From Arachnopeziza araneosa (Eukaryota; Ascomycota; Leotiomycetes; Helotiales; Arachnopezizaceae), in the NCBI GenBank assembly GCA_003988855.1, contig QYAI01000016.1, positions 437,648-501,647 on the forward strand: a DNA stretch of 64,000 bases, read 5' to 3'. The position numbers and the translations under genes were made by a program. Each line of letters begins with the position of its first letter. Position 1 is the first letter of the stretch. This document shows positions 1 through 12,318 of this stretch, piece by piece. The notes under the pieces were generated by a model. It searched no databases and was not told where the DNA came from. It saw only the letters and a list, made by a program, of their open reading frames with translations.

Positions 1-1931
1 TGACCTAAATGGTTCCGTATCTTGAGTAGAGATCAGATATTTCAAGATCTCGCCTCTCCGCAAGCCATCTTGAAAAAAGTACCCTTGGGTGGTTAACGAC
101 TTGGCATTCCATTTCCCACGTTGCGCAAAAGAAGAGACATGCTTCTAAAAAGGGGTTTCTCTAGAGATCTGGAGAATGGAAGCTGGAATTTAATTTCTAA
201 AAGGGTTCATCTTCCGTTATTTTTGTAAGATTTATAATCCTTTAACTTAAGTCTTAGGTGTCATAAACTTCTTTTCCTGGAGTAAGATGTCAAGTTGTGT
301 GGTCGTAGGCTTCTTTTTTCTGCATCCACTGTGTTCGGCCTCGAGGTATCAAACGAGAGGTTATCGAAAAGTCTCTATTTAAACAGTCCTTGCGTTGACT
401 AAGTTGCAGTCATACCAATGGCTTGATACGAGAAATCGTTGTAGCTCTTGAAGAGGTTGAAGTGGTTGAAGTAGTTGAAGGAGTTCTTCACTTATCTTCG
501 ATAGCTCTTATTTGTCATCTCCAGCTTTGCAATTTAGCATTCCAAGATGCTTGCTATACAGTTATATAGAAATGTATAGGTATGGGTAGAGCAATTATCA
601 TGATGCCAATAAACTTGTGCCGTTCTGATGATGCCAGGTATCAGGTTGCTTCGACCAGCTTGCACTTGCAATTTTAACCCTATTTTGCATCTTACTGCAT
701 AGCGGAACCGCTAAAGCTCCATGTCCTCCTTTTGAAAAACAAATTCTTAATTTTCTCGAGATTATTGGAGATGTTGAGCGCTTCTTGATTCTTGTTCGAG
801 GGAGGATTCGAGGAGATAGAGCAGAAGCCAAATATCTAGATGAAATCCAAGATTTCAGATGATGCTAGCATCGTCATTCATAAAACCAAGAATGGGAACG
901 GCGTTAATATACCTGTTGTATCTTATAGTTGAGCATCCTGTTCGAGGAGTTCTGACTGGAGCTTGTGTTGCCAAGTCACCAAGCTATACATACCATAAGA
1001 TGGATCTGATTGATATGGCGTAAATGGATAGGCACCTTCAGGAGGAATGATTTTCAATCTACTTATGGATATAGCTCTCTGGAAAATAATTCCTTGGTGA
1101 TCTCGAGTCGGAATTTTGGTAATCCCGCTCATGGGGGGTTTTTTGACAGGACTCTTCGCCTAACTCGCGACTTCCTTCTTCTTCTTCTTTCGCACAACCC
1201 CACCTTCTTGAAACTCTCCAACCCATCATACAACTATCTATCAATTCACCTCTCATCTATCTTCGCGATAGAACCAATTTCTCATCCTAGACGCGCTCGA
1301 GTCTCTTCGGACTCTCTTGGTGTCGTCGAACACCTCGAACATCTAATCCCATATGTATGTCCACTCCTTCTATTCTCTAGCTTGTTGTTTCACCATGAAG
1401 ATCATTTCTATCTTGTCACTTCAAAACGTGAGCGTCATCTGCATTGCAATGCATCAGATCAAAGCCCCTACCACAAAACTGGTGGGAACAGGGAGAGTCG
1501 CCTAATTAGGCGAACCCCTGATGCTTCACAGAGTCTCAATCAAGCTCTTCTGTCAATGACCTACCTTTTTGAGATATTGCATTGATAACCCAAACTTGCA
1601 ACTTCTTGAAGCAATCACTACCACGTCATAAATTCCCACCCTGCTATGAGCGATGTCGCCAGCAGCGAGCTGTTAGATCTGTCATGTGCGGATAATCTTT
1701 GATGATGAGTTTGATGATTCCGTCCAGTTATTCATTCATCACATCACAGATCTCGGTATTGCACCAATAATCAGAGATTGCAAACTTCTTTTGTTTACAA
1801 CTTCCACTTCAAAGGGTTCTGTGGAAAATCTGCAATCATAGCTAACTTTCTAGCCTGAGAACATCCAACTCACTTCTAACGACAAGGTACACGACGCCGA
1901 AACTGTGCAACAGCACAGTTCCGTCCTAATC
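1..1931. other. Upstream region without a convincing gene
   Basis: No reading frame here looks like a protein: the longest open frames lack ATG starts or are low-complexity. From about 1150 to 1930 the plus strand is pyrimidine-rich, as expected for promoter and 5' leader of the gene that starts at 1932. A short ATG frame at 1646-1702 (18 codons) lies in that presumed leader and could act as a uORF; this is inference. Confidence 0.5.
448..483 (+). repeat. 9-bp tandem repeat, four imperfect copies
   Basis: Four consecutive units of the form TTGAAGNNG are visible. No coding frame uses them. Such short minisatellites are common in fungal spacers. Confidence 0.7.
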
Positions 1932-4900
1932 ATGGACTCAGATACTGCTGCCCAAACAAATGGGCGTCATGATTCTCCTGGTAGTGCTGATTGTCAGCAG
2001 CCCCCAGAGATAGTGCGAACCGAGCAAGAAATGGAGCTGATATTTGCTGGGATGATGGTATGTAATTAACACTGGTCCAGACACTTTCAATCTAATAAAA
2101 ATATAGGAGGAGCTTGGCACGAGTCGCAAAGACACGCTTCCTCTACAGGATTGTGGCCTTAATATTGAAGACCTTCCAGCCGTGAATACTCTGCAACGGA
2201 GAAATGAAAACCAAGGCGCTGCTGCGTGGAGAAGTAAGTTTTATAAATCTACTCTAAGATATTACTCGCTAATAACAAAGATGCTGTCTTTGATGACGTA
2301 GATCCCACAGAGGCTGAGCTTGATCCCATCGCTGATGGTCAACTATACCGACTAAGAAAAGCTGCGTCCTCAGGTCAACAGCAATCATTCGCAGGAAGAG
2401 GCTCTTCCAATGCACGTCAACAGTCTTCCAGCAGAGGTCCTGTTCGTGGAAATCATCAGACCTCTTCTACCAGGGGTTCGTTCAATACACGTAATCAACA
2501 ATTGCCTGGTAGAGGTGCCTTATGTAGAAGCCGTCCATCTTCAAGTACTCGAGGTGGTATTACCCATGGTCCTGGCCATACACGCGGTGGAATTTCAAAG
2601 AGAGGAGGCAAACATTCTTCCAACGCTCGCGGTTGTTTCAATCCTAATGTGAGCTCACAGCGCTCAAGGTAAGCTCACATGAAACTTTCAAAGTTAAACT
2701 AATTCATAAGCAGCTCTCCATCTGACGGAGTTTCTCAATCTCAAAATCGTCCTTACTTTAACGATGCTAAACGATATGGGAACCCAGGACAGTATTTGAG
2801 TGCCAACCCAAGACTTGAGCTAGCCGTGGAACGCATTCGAAAAGGTAGCGAGAAAAGCCATAAGGTCAGTAAAAACCATCAACTAGGTAGTGCTCTCGGA
2901 AAATCGGAGCCGAGTACCCAGGTAATTTCTGGACCTGCAACAAAATGTGGTTTGGAACCAGAAGTCCCACCCAAGAAGCAAATTATCGGTGACCCGCCCA
3001 TGGTCAAATCCAAGGTACCATGGTTTACTGCTGCGCTAGCTAAGTCTATCTATGCTGATCCTAAAGATGTGGCGATATGGAAACTGTCTAGAAGACCTGC
3101 TGTGTCTAGCACGCCTTCATCATTCGGGGAGAAGAATATGCTTCAAGAGAGCCGTGTCAAGTTCCGGAGGCAGAACGAGGATCAGGACGATAAGGGCGTG
3201 TTGAGCATCTTCAAATTTGACATCGCCAACACTATTTCGATGGAAATCTATTCTGACGAACAACTTGTACTAAACGACATTTTGTACGCTGAATCAAAGT
3301 TCGTTACTGAAGAAGACTCGACCGTTGTCACTTATAGACCTGCTCTGCAGAATTCGGTGGCTTGGATCATCCGTTTCCCTCAGGCATTTAATGCGGAGAA
3401 AGTTCTCAGTATCATTCAAGCTTCCGAATCTATGGTTTCAATTAAATCCACCTTGGATGTTGCCAAGCAAAGCCACTTATCTACTACGACTGCCGATGCT
3501 GTTCCAGGCGGCGTATTCTCACAACTTCCAACTAGTCTTGTCGCAACCTCTGAAACAAGCTTTACAGTATCTGCAGAAGATGAAGAGTGGTTAATTGATT
3601 ACTTTGGACTTGTTGCTAAGATTCAGATCTTGGAGCTTGACGCAAAGGCTCTATCGTTTCCAGATGCTGAGGCTGATATCCTTGGTTGCGTATGGTCAGG
3701 GAAGCTCACGGATGAAGACCTCCGCTTGGAAATTTGTCAAGAAATCTGTCGGATCTTCCAAGGACGCCTTACTACCATATTCTATCCAGAGAACCAAAAG
3801 ATTCAAATTCGTCCGGCTTTAACCTCGAATGTTCACTCTAAACCTACACAGTCAGTTCATCCATCCAATGGATTGAGTGAACAGGTACTGGGTGAGATAT
3901 CTGAAGTTGCCAGCCTCAGCCACCTCATTTCGGTGTCTGACCATGGTGATGATATCCAATCCATTGAAGTTTCTGAATATGTCAAAGATCTTATTGACCT
4001 TGACGATGAGAGGTTCATCGAAGGCATAGACCAACACTTGAGTTCTAATTCTGGAACATCTATCATCGAGCAATTGTCGACTCTCGTCCCTACTTATGAA
4101 AAGTCACATCTTGAGATGACTAAAGATGAGATGCTTTCTTCGAAACCTTACTTTTCAGCTACATTATATGTACTTGGTAGCTACCTCACCACCTCCGACA
4201 AATTCAGCGCTCCCCCCGAAGACTTAGCCACTGGAATCATGCAAGACAAGGTTAGGAAGTTTTTTGAGAGAGTCGTCAACAGGTTCTACGAATCATCCAA
4301 CACCCAAGAGGGAGACTTGAAGGATCTCAGTAAAAACTTGGACGACACTGAAGACAAACTTGAGATAATTCAAAAATCTTTTGATGGGCAGAAGTCGGTT
4401 AAAAGCCCAGGTCTGGAAGCCTCCATCTGGGCTTCGCAAGAAGTGAAAACCCAATATTCTGCTCAAGTTGCTCAAGACGCGAAGAATGTAGACGTTAAAG
4501 TATTGAATGATGAGAATTCTCGGACGGCTCGGGTCAAATACTCAATGGAGTCACTTATTCTCATGAAAGGCGGCGCTATTGAAATGAGCCCAGAGAAGTT
4601 AAGTGAGGAGGTGGCGCACCTTTACCGCCCATCGCCAGAAGAACATGCTGGACTAAAGAAAGTGAGCCAGACCAAAGGCACTTCTACGTTTACAGCACAA
4701 CCAGCGGTTAAATCCCTTAAGTCAACCTCTGTTTCCAAGAAAGGCCTCGAAAAGACTACAACTATGCTACTACCTGATGATAAATCTACTGTAAACGGAC
4801 TGAGCCCAGAGACTCGGGACTCGAACCCGGATTTAGGTCCGACTATGCGCAATGTAGTTAATTTGACTATGGCTAATGAAGCAGTTGCTTCAGTGAAATC

Positions 4901-6068
4901 TGACCCTCCCTATTCAGAGAGTGGCCAATTTGGAAATGACGGAGTGGCAAAAATATCTACTAACATCCTAAAGATGACTTCGCAAGCTCCTGAGGCTCTT
5001 GGTACTCGGGGAAAATGTCACAATACACCAGTCTTATTGCAAAAATTTGACGCAAACCATCGAGAACTAGTTGAGCTAAAGGTGTCGCCAAGTTCTTCTG
5101 TGCTTAAAAATCACAAGCAAACCATCTCCGACTGTGAAATATTGGCTCAACAATTGGAAGGTCTTAAGTTAGCTGCCGATTCATCACCTCGTCAGCCAAC
5201 TCTAGCAAGAGATGCTATGGTCCAAAAGTTTGCATCAGTATTGGGTAAGCTGCCAGGTTCAGAAACACAACATGCAGTTGCGCGACTCCAATCAATCGCT
5301 AATCATATTTTCCCGCCTGGTGTTAATGGTGGCCATGAAATGACTGCAGATTCCGTTGGTTTGGATCAAGGTCCTAGGGCATTATCCAATGACTTTGATG
5401 GCATTGCCGTTGCTTCAGTCGGAACACAGGTTGTCGAAGAAAATGTTTCTCAAGCCCAGCCATCTGTTATTGATAATGGTGTCTCAGTGAATCAGCCTCC
5501 GAGGACTCAAGAACTCCAGACTAAGCAAATCTCTGACACATCAGAAGCTGTTCGGTCATCTGAGCTGTCTGCTGAGCTACCTAAGTCGAAGCCTACCCAT
5601 CCGTTGAATGGTGGCCTTGCAGCTTCGATTTGGGCCAATGCTCCCGACGTAGCTCCTCGACGTCGCTATCCTCCTATTCCTAAAAATGATCCGGCTTTTC
5701 AACCAACGTACTATTCACGCCAGTCAAACGGTAATCTACCGGTTATAATCCCAGCTGTAGAACTCCCACTACAGCCTGTGCTTGTCCCAGACGTAGCGAC
5801 TGGAAGAATGGTTGCGGTCATGGCGATGGTGCCTGCTCACGGCGGCCATTTTCCAAATCCATCGGCGAGCTTCACAACACGTTACGAAAATGTCCCCTTT
5901 CAACCCATGATTCCTTTGAATCAAGGTCGGGCTGAGAAAGCTTCATCTGCAAAAAAACGATCAGCACTTTCCCCTGTTCGTCAGGGTGATAATGTGCAGG
6001 CTAAGTTGGATATGAGATTGAAGCAGAGCTTGGCTGACCGTCGCGGCTCCCCAAGCGCTCGGCAATGA
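1932..6068 (+). CDS. Large disordered RG-rich protein, function unknown (about 1331 aa)
   Basis: Four exons: 1932-2057, 2107-2233, 2281-2668 and 2714-6068. The three introns are 44-49 nt with GT-AG ends, and all phases fit. The start is the ATG at 1932, read in frame into the long last exon. Residues about 105-205 are rich in RG, RGG and SRG motifs, which in other proteins often bind RNA; that role is only inferred here. The rest is largely Ser/Thr/Glu-rich and looks disordered, with one more ordered stretch near residues 330-470. A short motif LxASIWA occurs twice, at about nt 4413 and 5617. A basic patch closes the C-terminus. I recognise no catalytic domain or named family. The upstream leader is long and the 3' neighbour is STS1 on the same strand, 740 bp away. 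Confidence 0.8.
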
Positions 6069-6807
6069 TTATCTATTGCCGTGCCTGTGGAATACGGTGA
6101 GAATTTACAGTATCTCTTGACAGGTACAGTATTGATCCCATTCGCCACAAACTCCTGGAAAGTGTTCATCATATGCGAGATACCTGGGAAAGAAAATTGA
6201 ACCAAAAAGTGGTGTTGGGAAGTTCAGAGTGATTTGCAGGAGCTTTGGAGCATCATTGCAATGAATGGCTTGCGGACTTTGCGTTGCACATAGTCGGCAC
6301 TTAGACTAGACAAATAAAACAGCTTCTCATCATAATTCGTGGGTAGATTTAGTTGCGCTTCTGCAAGCCATCTGCAGGAGAGCAAGTACAGGTTTCCAGA
6401 TCCCGAAGCAGACGTTCGTAATGCGTGGCAAAGGCAGAAACAGACAAAGAGGGTAAGGCATTTTCCTGTGATGAAGTAGCGGTGACTAGAAATATCCATG
6501 CCAGCGAATGCCACTGGCAGAAAGAAGTTTCGAGGTGTTTTTGTTATTTTATAGGAGAGGGCGGCTTGATTGGTGTTTTCTGGAACTCGCTAGCCTGGGT
6601 GGGTGCCACGGTGTTTGGCAATTTAGAGCTTAGGTTCGTAGAACTAACTAACGAAGTCCGGCTTCCAGCACCAAGCATCCTCGCCATCTAAGCTCTCTCC
6701 TTCTCGAGTCAACAAGAAGCATCAACAACATTCACTACCCCCTCCCGCGTGAAGGGGATCTTGTCGCTGATCTCCATCGCTCGCCTCTCTTCGTGAGCTT
6801 CAGCAAG
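6069..6807. other. Intergenic spacer, 3' end of the RG-rich gene and STS1 promoter
   Basis: No supported gene. The open frames on both strands show no family resemblance. The last 100 bp before 6808 are C/T-rich, like a fungal 5' leader. Confidence 0.6.
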
Positions 6808-7791
6808 ATGAACGTGCTGTTACCAAGCCATCCGTCTTCCTTCTCAGAGTTCCCACTTCATCACCACGACGCCCATCACAACCCTGGTATGTCAATCAGT
6901 ACGCTGCATCTGATTCAGAACACTGATGTTTTGCTCCGCGCAATAGCTCCACCGTCTACTCCGAACTCAAGAATGAGCCGCAAGCGACAGAGATCCGATG
7001 AGGATGGCACCGACGACTCGATGTCAATATCGCCCACCAACTCCCCCGCTTTTGCATCTCGAGCACTCGCTCCTCGACCTGTTAAGAGAAGTAGAGCCAA
7101 CGAAGTCTCCGGCCGTCCTCTTCCTCTCCCCCGACTCCTCGAAACTCTAGATGCCGCCTCTCTGAGGTCAGTCCTCCAAACCATATGTGAACGACACCCA
7201 CAAATTGGTTCTGAAGTGGTTACATCAGCACCAAGACCCTCAGTTACTGCTGCTACTGAAGTTCTTGCCCAATACCAAGAAAAGCTGCGAGAAGCTTTTC
7301 CATTTGGTGGAAATGCTGGCTCTGATTATGCCTACAATCGAGTCAAGCAGCAGTTAACAGATTTGATTGACGCTTTGACCGACTTCACTCCTCATTATCT
7401 TCCTCCAAACGAGAATCAAGCAACCCTTTCCCTTAACTACCTGGATTCCGCCACTAAAGTAATTCACGACTTACCTGACTGGGACAGCCAATCTCACAAA
7501 CACCATAAGGACAATGCGTACGATGAAATTTCGAGGGCATGGGCGTTGGTAATTAGCGAAGCCTCAAAACGAGGAGGAGGCTTTCATTTACATTCTGGAG
7601 GTTGGGATCAGATTCTTTCAAAGCACAATGAACAGAGTGGAGGTCGAATGCAAGTTGCTGTGGGTGCTCTTGGAAGCAATTTGGGTTGGATGGGAGGATT
7701 AGGCTCTGGTGGAGACTCGGGATCGATCCGAAATCAACTCTTGAACGGCACGTATGGCAGCTCGAGCACGCCAATTGGTGCCGGGTGGTAA
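6808..7791 (+). CDS. STS1: Nuclear proteasome tethering factor Sts1/Cut8
   Basis: The protein has 307 residues in two exons, 6808-6886 and 6947-7791. The family (yeast Sts1, fission yeast Cut8) anchors the 26S proteasome in the nucleus. The N-terminus beginning MNVLL is the conserved family start. It is followed by basic clusters RKRQR and VKRSR (nuclear localisation type). The helical Cut8 core then spans about residues 90-275, including a conserved HYLPP segment and the W-containing DLPDWD loop. The tail is Gly/Ser-rich. The 60-nt intron has GTATGT and CAATAG ends. It is in frame and free of stops, so retained transcripts would still code. An upstream in-frame GTG codon at 6793 is not taken as the start. 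RAD52 follows 711 bp downstream on the same strand. Confidence 0.93.
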   Translation: MNVLLPSHPSSFSEFPLHHHDAHHNPGMSISTLHLIQNTDVLLRAIAPPSTPNSRMSRKRQRSDEDGTDDSMSISPTNSPAFASRALAPRPVKRSRANEVSGRPLPLPRLLETLDAASLRSVLQTICERHPQIGSEVVTSAPRPSVTAATEVLAQYQEKLREAFPFGGNAGSDYAYNRVKQQLTDLIDALTDFTPHYLPPNENQATLSLNYLDSATKVIHDLPDWDSQSHKHHKDNAYDEISRAWALVISEASKRGGGFHLHSGGWDQILSKHNEQSGGRMQVAVGALGSNLGWMGGLGSGGDSGSIRNQLLNGTYGSSSTPIGAGW

Positions 7792-8502
7792 TTACTCCCC
7801 GTTCTTCAATAGGGATGTAATAAGTGGAAGGTTGTCTCGATACAAGCTGCGCAGTGCGAAGGGGCGAAATGCATAGAAAGGCAGTAGTTCACACACAGTT
7901 GGCGTTTTTCTCTTACGGTCGATACTTTACATTGCCCAGCAAGGCATGTTACGAACTTCACGACGATTCCCCTTCATTGTTTCTTGTTTTGGTCATGAAT
8001 CTTTATGGTCTGGCTTTTACGGGTTTGGAGTTTGGGAAGCAAGGACGGATTGATTCTGCATTTACGATGAAGGGGGTGCGAATTATGGGTGGGTGACAAA
8101 TAATGTCTGGCGTACACTCTTTATCATAGCGAGTGAGTCCTTCGGTCTGTATTTAGATCACCGCCATGAGAATGCTACATATTTGATCTAAGTTTACCAA
8201 GAACTCGTTACTCACGCAGGTTCTTATGACGCAGACCTAAGTTGAACGTGAAGCTATTTATTATGCAGTCGGAACTAGTAAAATAGTTGTTGTCAATAAT
8301 TTTAATTCTCTTTTGGACTTAAAGCGAAGCTCATAATCGACGACTCTATTCTTCTAGTGCACGTGCTACCGTTTTGCCTCGCCAGATCGCTTCGCGTCTT
8401 CCAATCCAACATCCCACATCTACGCGACGATCCATTATCTATCATCAACAACTCACCAATGCAAAGCTGGGCCTTTCTCATTTGCTGAACTATACTCTCA
8501 AA
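7792..8502. other. Intergenic spacer between STS1 and RAD52
   Basis: Nothing supported on either strand. It should contain the STS1 3' UTR and the RAD52 promoter. Confidence 0.6.
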
Positions 8503-10322
8503 ATGCCCGCGTATGTTCTTCAAGTCAAATCTAAGTCGTAGCACTAACATGCCTAGACCTGGCGAGCAGCATCTCAATGCAGCTAGCAAAGTCATAACAA
8601 ACCCATTCGAAGAATCCAAACCGCGAATCTCCGAGTACACAGCTGCGGAAATTGCCACACTCTCATCGAAACTTGAAAAACAGCTTGGTCCCGAATATAT
8701 CTCCTCTCGACAGGGTCCTGGTGGCGGGAAGGTGCACTATCTCGCTGCAGAGAAATGCATCCAACTTGCAAACGAAGTGTTTGGGTTTAACGGCTGGAGC
8801 TCCCAGATCATAGATGTGCAGGTTGATTTTGTTGAGGAGGATCCCAAAACCTTGAGAATCAGTTTAGGTTTAAGTGTAACTGTCAGAGTTACGCTCCGAG
8901 ATGGAACGTTTCATGAAGATATAGGATATGGACGTATGGAGAATTGCAAGGGGAAGGCTGCAGCTTTTGAAAAGGCCAAGAAAGAAGGGACCACTGATGG
9001 ATTAAAGAGGGCATTGAGGAACTTTGGGAATGTGCTGGGAAACTGCATCTACGATAAGGATTATTTGAAGCAGGTTGTCAAGGTTAAGGCGCAGCCAGCA
9101 ACGAGATTACCAGGTGATCGTTTTGAGGATCGTTTACACCGACATAGCAATTTCGTGAAGAGAGAAGTGAAGGCGGAAGTGGAGAAAAGCGAGGCTGCTG
9201 AGGGAGCTGTAAACAGTGGCAATGCTGCTAGTCTTCGTAAGTCTGTCGTGGGAGCTCAAATAGTGTATAATTGACAAGACGAAGTGACGGATGACATCCT
9301 TATTGGAGATGAGGATGAGGATGAATACGGGGGTAAGCATAGCATCGTCATACGATCACTCTTGCTAATACGAACAAGATTTTGATGACGCGGACTTGAA
9401 TGTTGCAGATCCAGATTCACATCCAGACGAAGTTATTATTCCTGCTGTAGCATCACGACACTTCAACAACACACGAAATAGCAACGGAAGAAATGTAGGG
9501 CCACCTAATCATAATCAAGTACCTGTTCATCAACAACGACATCCACCGGCTTCACACCAACCAACTGGAGTACTGCCATCCACTAATAATATACCTCAAC
9601 AACCCCAGACTCCTAATAATGGCCTTTCAAGATCAAGTAGTGGAGCAGGTCCAGGAGTGAGACCACATAATCAACAACCTTCTATGCAACCACCACAATT
9701 ATATCCGGTCGTGGGCCGAGTCCTTAATCAACCTAGCCGCAACAATCCTCCTGGTCCCTCATCTGGCCCTGCATCTCCAATCAAACAAAACAAACCATCC
9801 CCCAACCCAAACACAGATCCTGATTCAGCTCTCCCACCTCAAGGAGCCGGTTTCTTCTCCGCTCGTGGTGTCGTCAACCTTCCAGAGCCACAACTTGATG
9901 CCTCTGAACCTCCACAAGGACCGCCACCACCAATTCCAGCACATCTTCCAGCGTTCAATCCAAATGCCGAAAGTCCTAGCATCCGCAAGACGCCTGGGAT
10001 AGATCACCGAATCACCAAGCCTTTAACGAAGGATTTGAAACATGTTCCAGGCAGTCAAGTCGCAGCGGCTGGTGGAGGAGTAGGTGTGGTTCGGGGAAAC
10101 ATACTCAACCCGCAGTTAGACCAGACGAGAAGAATTGGTGCTCCTGGTAGCCCTAGCCCTGGTTTTGGACGAAGTGGAGGAAATTATAAGCCTCCTACGT
10201 TGAAGAGGACGATGGATGTTGGAGGGCCAGCGGGAATTAGACAGCCATTGCTTGACTTGGGTGCTAATGGGGCGATTGCTGGAGAGGGGGGAGATCCGAA
10301 AAGACAGAGAGTTGGTCCTTAG
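8503..10322 (+). CDS. RAD52: Recombination mediator Rad52
   Basis: The protein has 561 residues in four exons: 8503-8510, 8557-9236, 9279-9332 and 9379-10322. The first coding exon is only 8 nt (ATGCCCGC). The first intron has a GTATGT donor, an ACTAAC branch site and a TAG acceptor. Rad52 anneals single strands and loads Rad51 on RPA-coated ssDNA in the nucleus. The conserved annealing domain covers about residues 25-205. It includes GPEYIS, the GGGKVHY loop, the GFNGWSS segment and the RxALRxFGN region. A short acidic exon (DDILIGDEDEDEYG) follows, and then a long Pro/Gln/Asn-rich tail. In known Rad52 proteins the tail carries the RPA and Rad51 contacts. It ends with the basic motif PKRQRVGP. 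The length is normal for filamentous fungi. Confidence 0.95.
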
Positions 10323-10771
10323 CCTTTGGTAACAGGGTCTTGGAAGGCGCGTTGCGTTATCGTTATCAAATCGTCTGGTGTTGTGGATGGGTATGAATGA
10401 GAACTGCAAAAGGTTTTGGCGATGTATAGCTTTGCTGTCAAATTGCTAAAGTTAGTATGCTTGAGAACCATAGTTCTATAGAGCATGAAATCCTTCTGGA
10501 GCACGAAACGTGAATCAGGATTGATTTCTCTCGCTTTAATATCCTACCATGGGGTATGTTACAGTCCTCACATTTCTTGCTTGTCAGATTATGGAATTAG
10601 TGAAATGAGAGCTTTTATGGGTCTCTAGCTAGACTCGCGATATTAAGGGAACATCGCCACCAACTCCGTCCGATGCAAAAGAGCCTATCTTTAAGTCATG
10701 ACACCGTGATTCATGTCCACTTCATACTACTCCTACTTCTCCATCGCTGGATCTTTTCTCCCCTCTCAAGT
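10323..10771. other. Convergent 3' spacer between RAD52 and the UBX gene
   Basis: The two genes end facing each other about 450 bp apart. Nothing else is supported. Confidence 0.6.
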
Positions 10772-11875
10772 TTACTTCACGATCAACACTGCAGAAGGAA
10801 GAAGGCCCGCCTCTTTCAGTGTTTTTCCAAAGTCAATGTTCCCAGAGAAGGTCTTCTTTGGATATGTCATGGTGAAAGACGTTATTGGGGCACCAGCATC
10901 GCTCTCCACAGCCTGGGCTACTTCAAATAAAGTGGTTTCCGCAGGGAATGTCTTAGTGAGCACTCCGCCAGCTGTTTGTAACCGGAGTCGTGCTTCGGTA
11001 GCGGCAGGTCTGGGCGCGGAAGAAGTTGAACTGGCAGCTGCAGATTGTGCCGCAACAAGAGATGGATCTTGTGGAGGTGCTCGTCCCTCACGTTCGGCTT
11101 TTTGTTGTTCGGCTTTTTGACGGCGAGCTTCCTTGTCTGCGGCAATCTTCTCCTGGATACGCTTCTTCGCTGCAATGTCGTTGAGCTTCTCTTGTCGCTT
11201 TTTGGCTGCTTCCTTGATCTGCTCTTGAGCAGCAAGCTTCTCTTTTGCATCCTGAACTTCCTTGGTGGACTTCATTCTGATTTGCTATTGTGAATGTCAG
11301 TGGGGGAGTGAGCTTTAAGAATCTGGGGAGAAATACCTCGTTTCGCTTTGCCTCCTCTTTATCTACGAGAGCCTGTTTCGCTTTTCGCTCTGCTGCCTTG
11401 GCTTTCAACTCTGCAATTTTGGCCTTAGTTTCTTCTGGGCTCAAAGGAGCTAGTTCTTCTGGAGATTCTGCGAAATTTTCATGGCCTCTACAACCTCGTA
11501 TCAGTACCCCGCCACTATAGCACACCAAGCGAACTTACGTCGACTCGCCATGAGCAGAAGCTGCCTTAATACTTCTGAACTTCTTCCCACAGTCTTCACA
11601 GACCATCGACTTTGCTACTTCACCAGCTTGCATCGGTCCCGTTTCAAAGGCGGAGTCATCTTGTTTTGGAGCTGTGAGCTCCTCGTAGGATTTGTCGGCA
11701 TTCTTGTCGAGCCAGTCAACGGCATTTGTTACTATAGTAGTGAGTATAGAGCAAACGACTATGAAGAAAGATATAAAATCTTACAATCCTCCGTCTTTTC
11801 CCAAGCTAGCTCAGATTTGTCTTTGGGAAAGCCCATGTCCGCCAGCAAAGCTAAGGTCTCTTCTTTCTTGCTCAT
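10772..11875 (-). CDS. UBA - zinc finger - UBX protein, Cdc48/p97 cofactor
   Basis: The protein has 315 residues. The four minus-strand exons are 11875-11785, 11731-11539, 11487-11337 and 11284-10772, with introns of 50-53 nt. Residues 1-45 form a UBA ubiquitin-binding domain (LLADMGFPKDKS, then NAVDWL). It is followed by a C2H2-type finger, C-x2-C-x12-H-x5-H, in the stretch CEDCGKKFRSIKAASAH. A long Lys/Glu/Ala-rich helix (about residues 120-220), predicted coiled coil, leads to a C-terminal UBX domain at about 242-315. This order is that of the SAKS1/UBXN1 family, which links ubiquitylated clients to Cdc48. In the Cdc48-binding loop I see YPKK in place of the common FPR, so binding may be altered; this is inference. 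The gene is divergent from SCS2, with 443 bp between start codons. Confidence 0.9.
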
Positions 11876-12318
11876 GATGACGGTTATGTATTCGGTAAAG
11901 TTTTGGGTAGTTTGTTGAGACTAGTCGGTTTGTGTATAGTAGAATCGAAGGTTTTAATTGAAATCAGACAGAGTGAATGTCCAAAAAATGTAATGTGGTG
12001 CGGTTCGCAATGAATCAGGCGGCTCAGATGGATTTCCAAGCAAACAGGCCAAACAAATGACGTCCCGATTTAGCGAGCACCGACCTCCAGATCTCACGAG
12101 CACTCGACACAAGACCACCAGCTTGACTTTCTTCTATCTGTGGCACATTGATTGTCAAGACCTTTTGTACTATCATACCTCTAAATTTTGTTTGCCTAAA
12201 AATCACTGCGCGCTCTTCTTTTTGCTAAATCGGGATCCGATACTTCACTGCGCCAAGTGTTCATATTCTTCCGCCTTTCAAACAACACCATCGTGACCCA
12301 TCGATCTAGCGGTCCAAA
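11876..12318. promoter_or_regulatory. Shared divergent promoter, UBX gene (-) and SCS2 (+)
   Basis: This is the only DNA between two outward-facing start codons, so it must contain both promoters. I see no clear TATA box or named operator. Confidence 0.5.

Noticed and set aside
1010..1585. 191-codon plus-strand frame near the left edge
   Set aside because: It covers pyrimidine-rich leader-type DNA, lacks a good ATG near its start, and gives Leu/Ser/His-rich low-complexity protein.
4809..4832. T-arm-like sequence (rc CCGGGTTCGAGTCCCG)
   Set aside because: It lies inside the long open coding exon of the RG-rich gene, with no box A or acceptor stem at a suitable distance.
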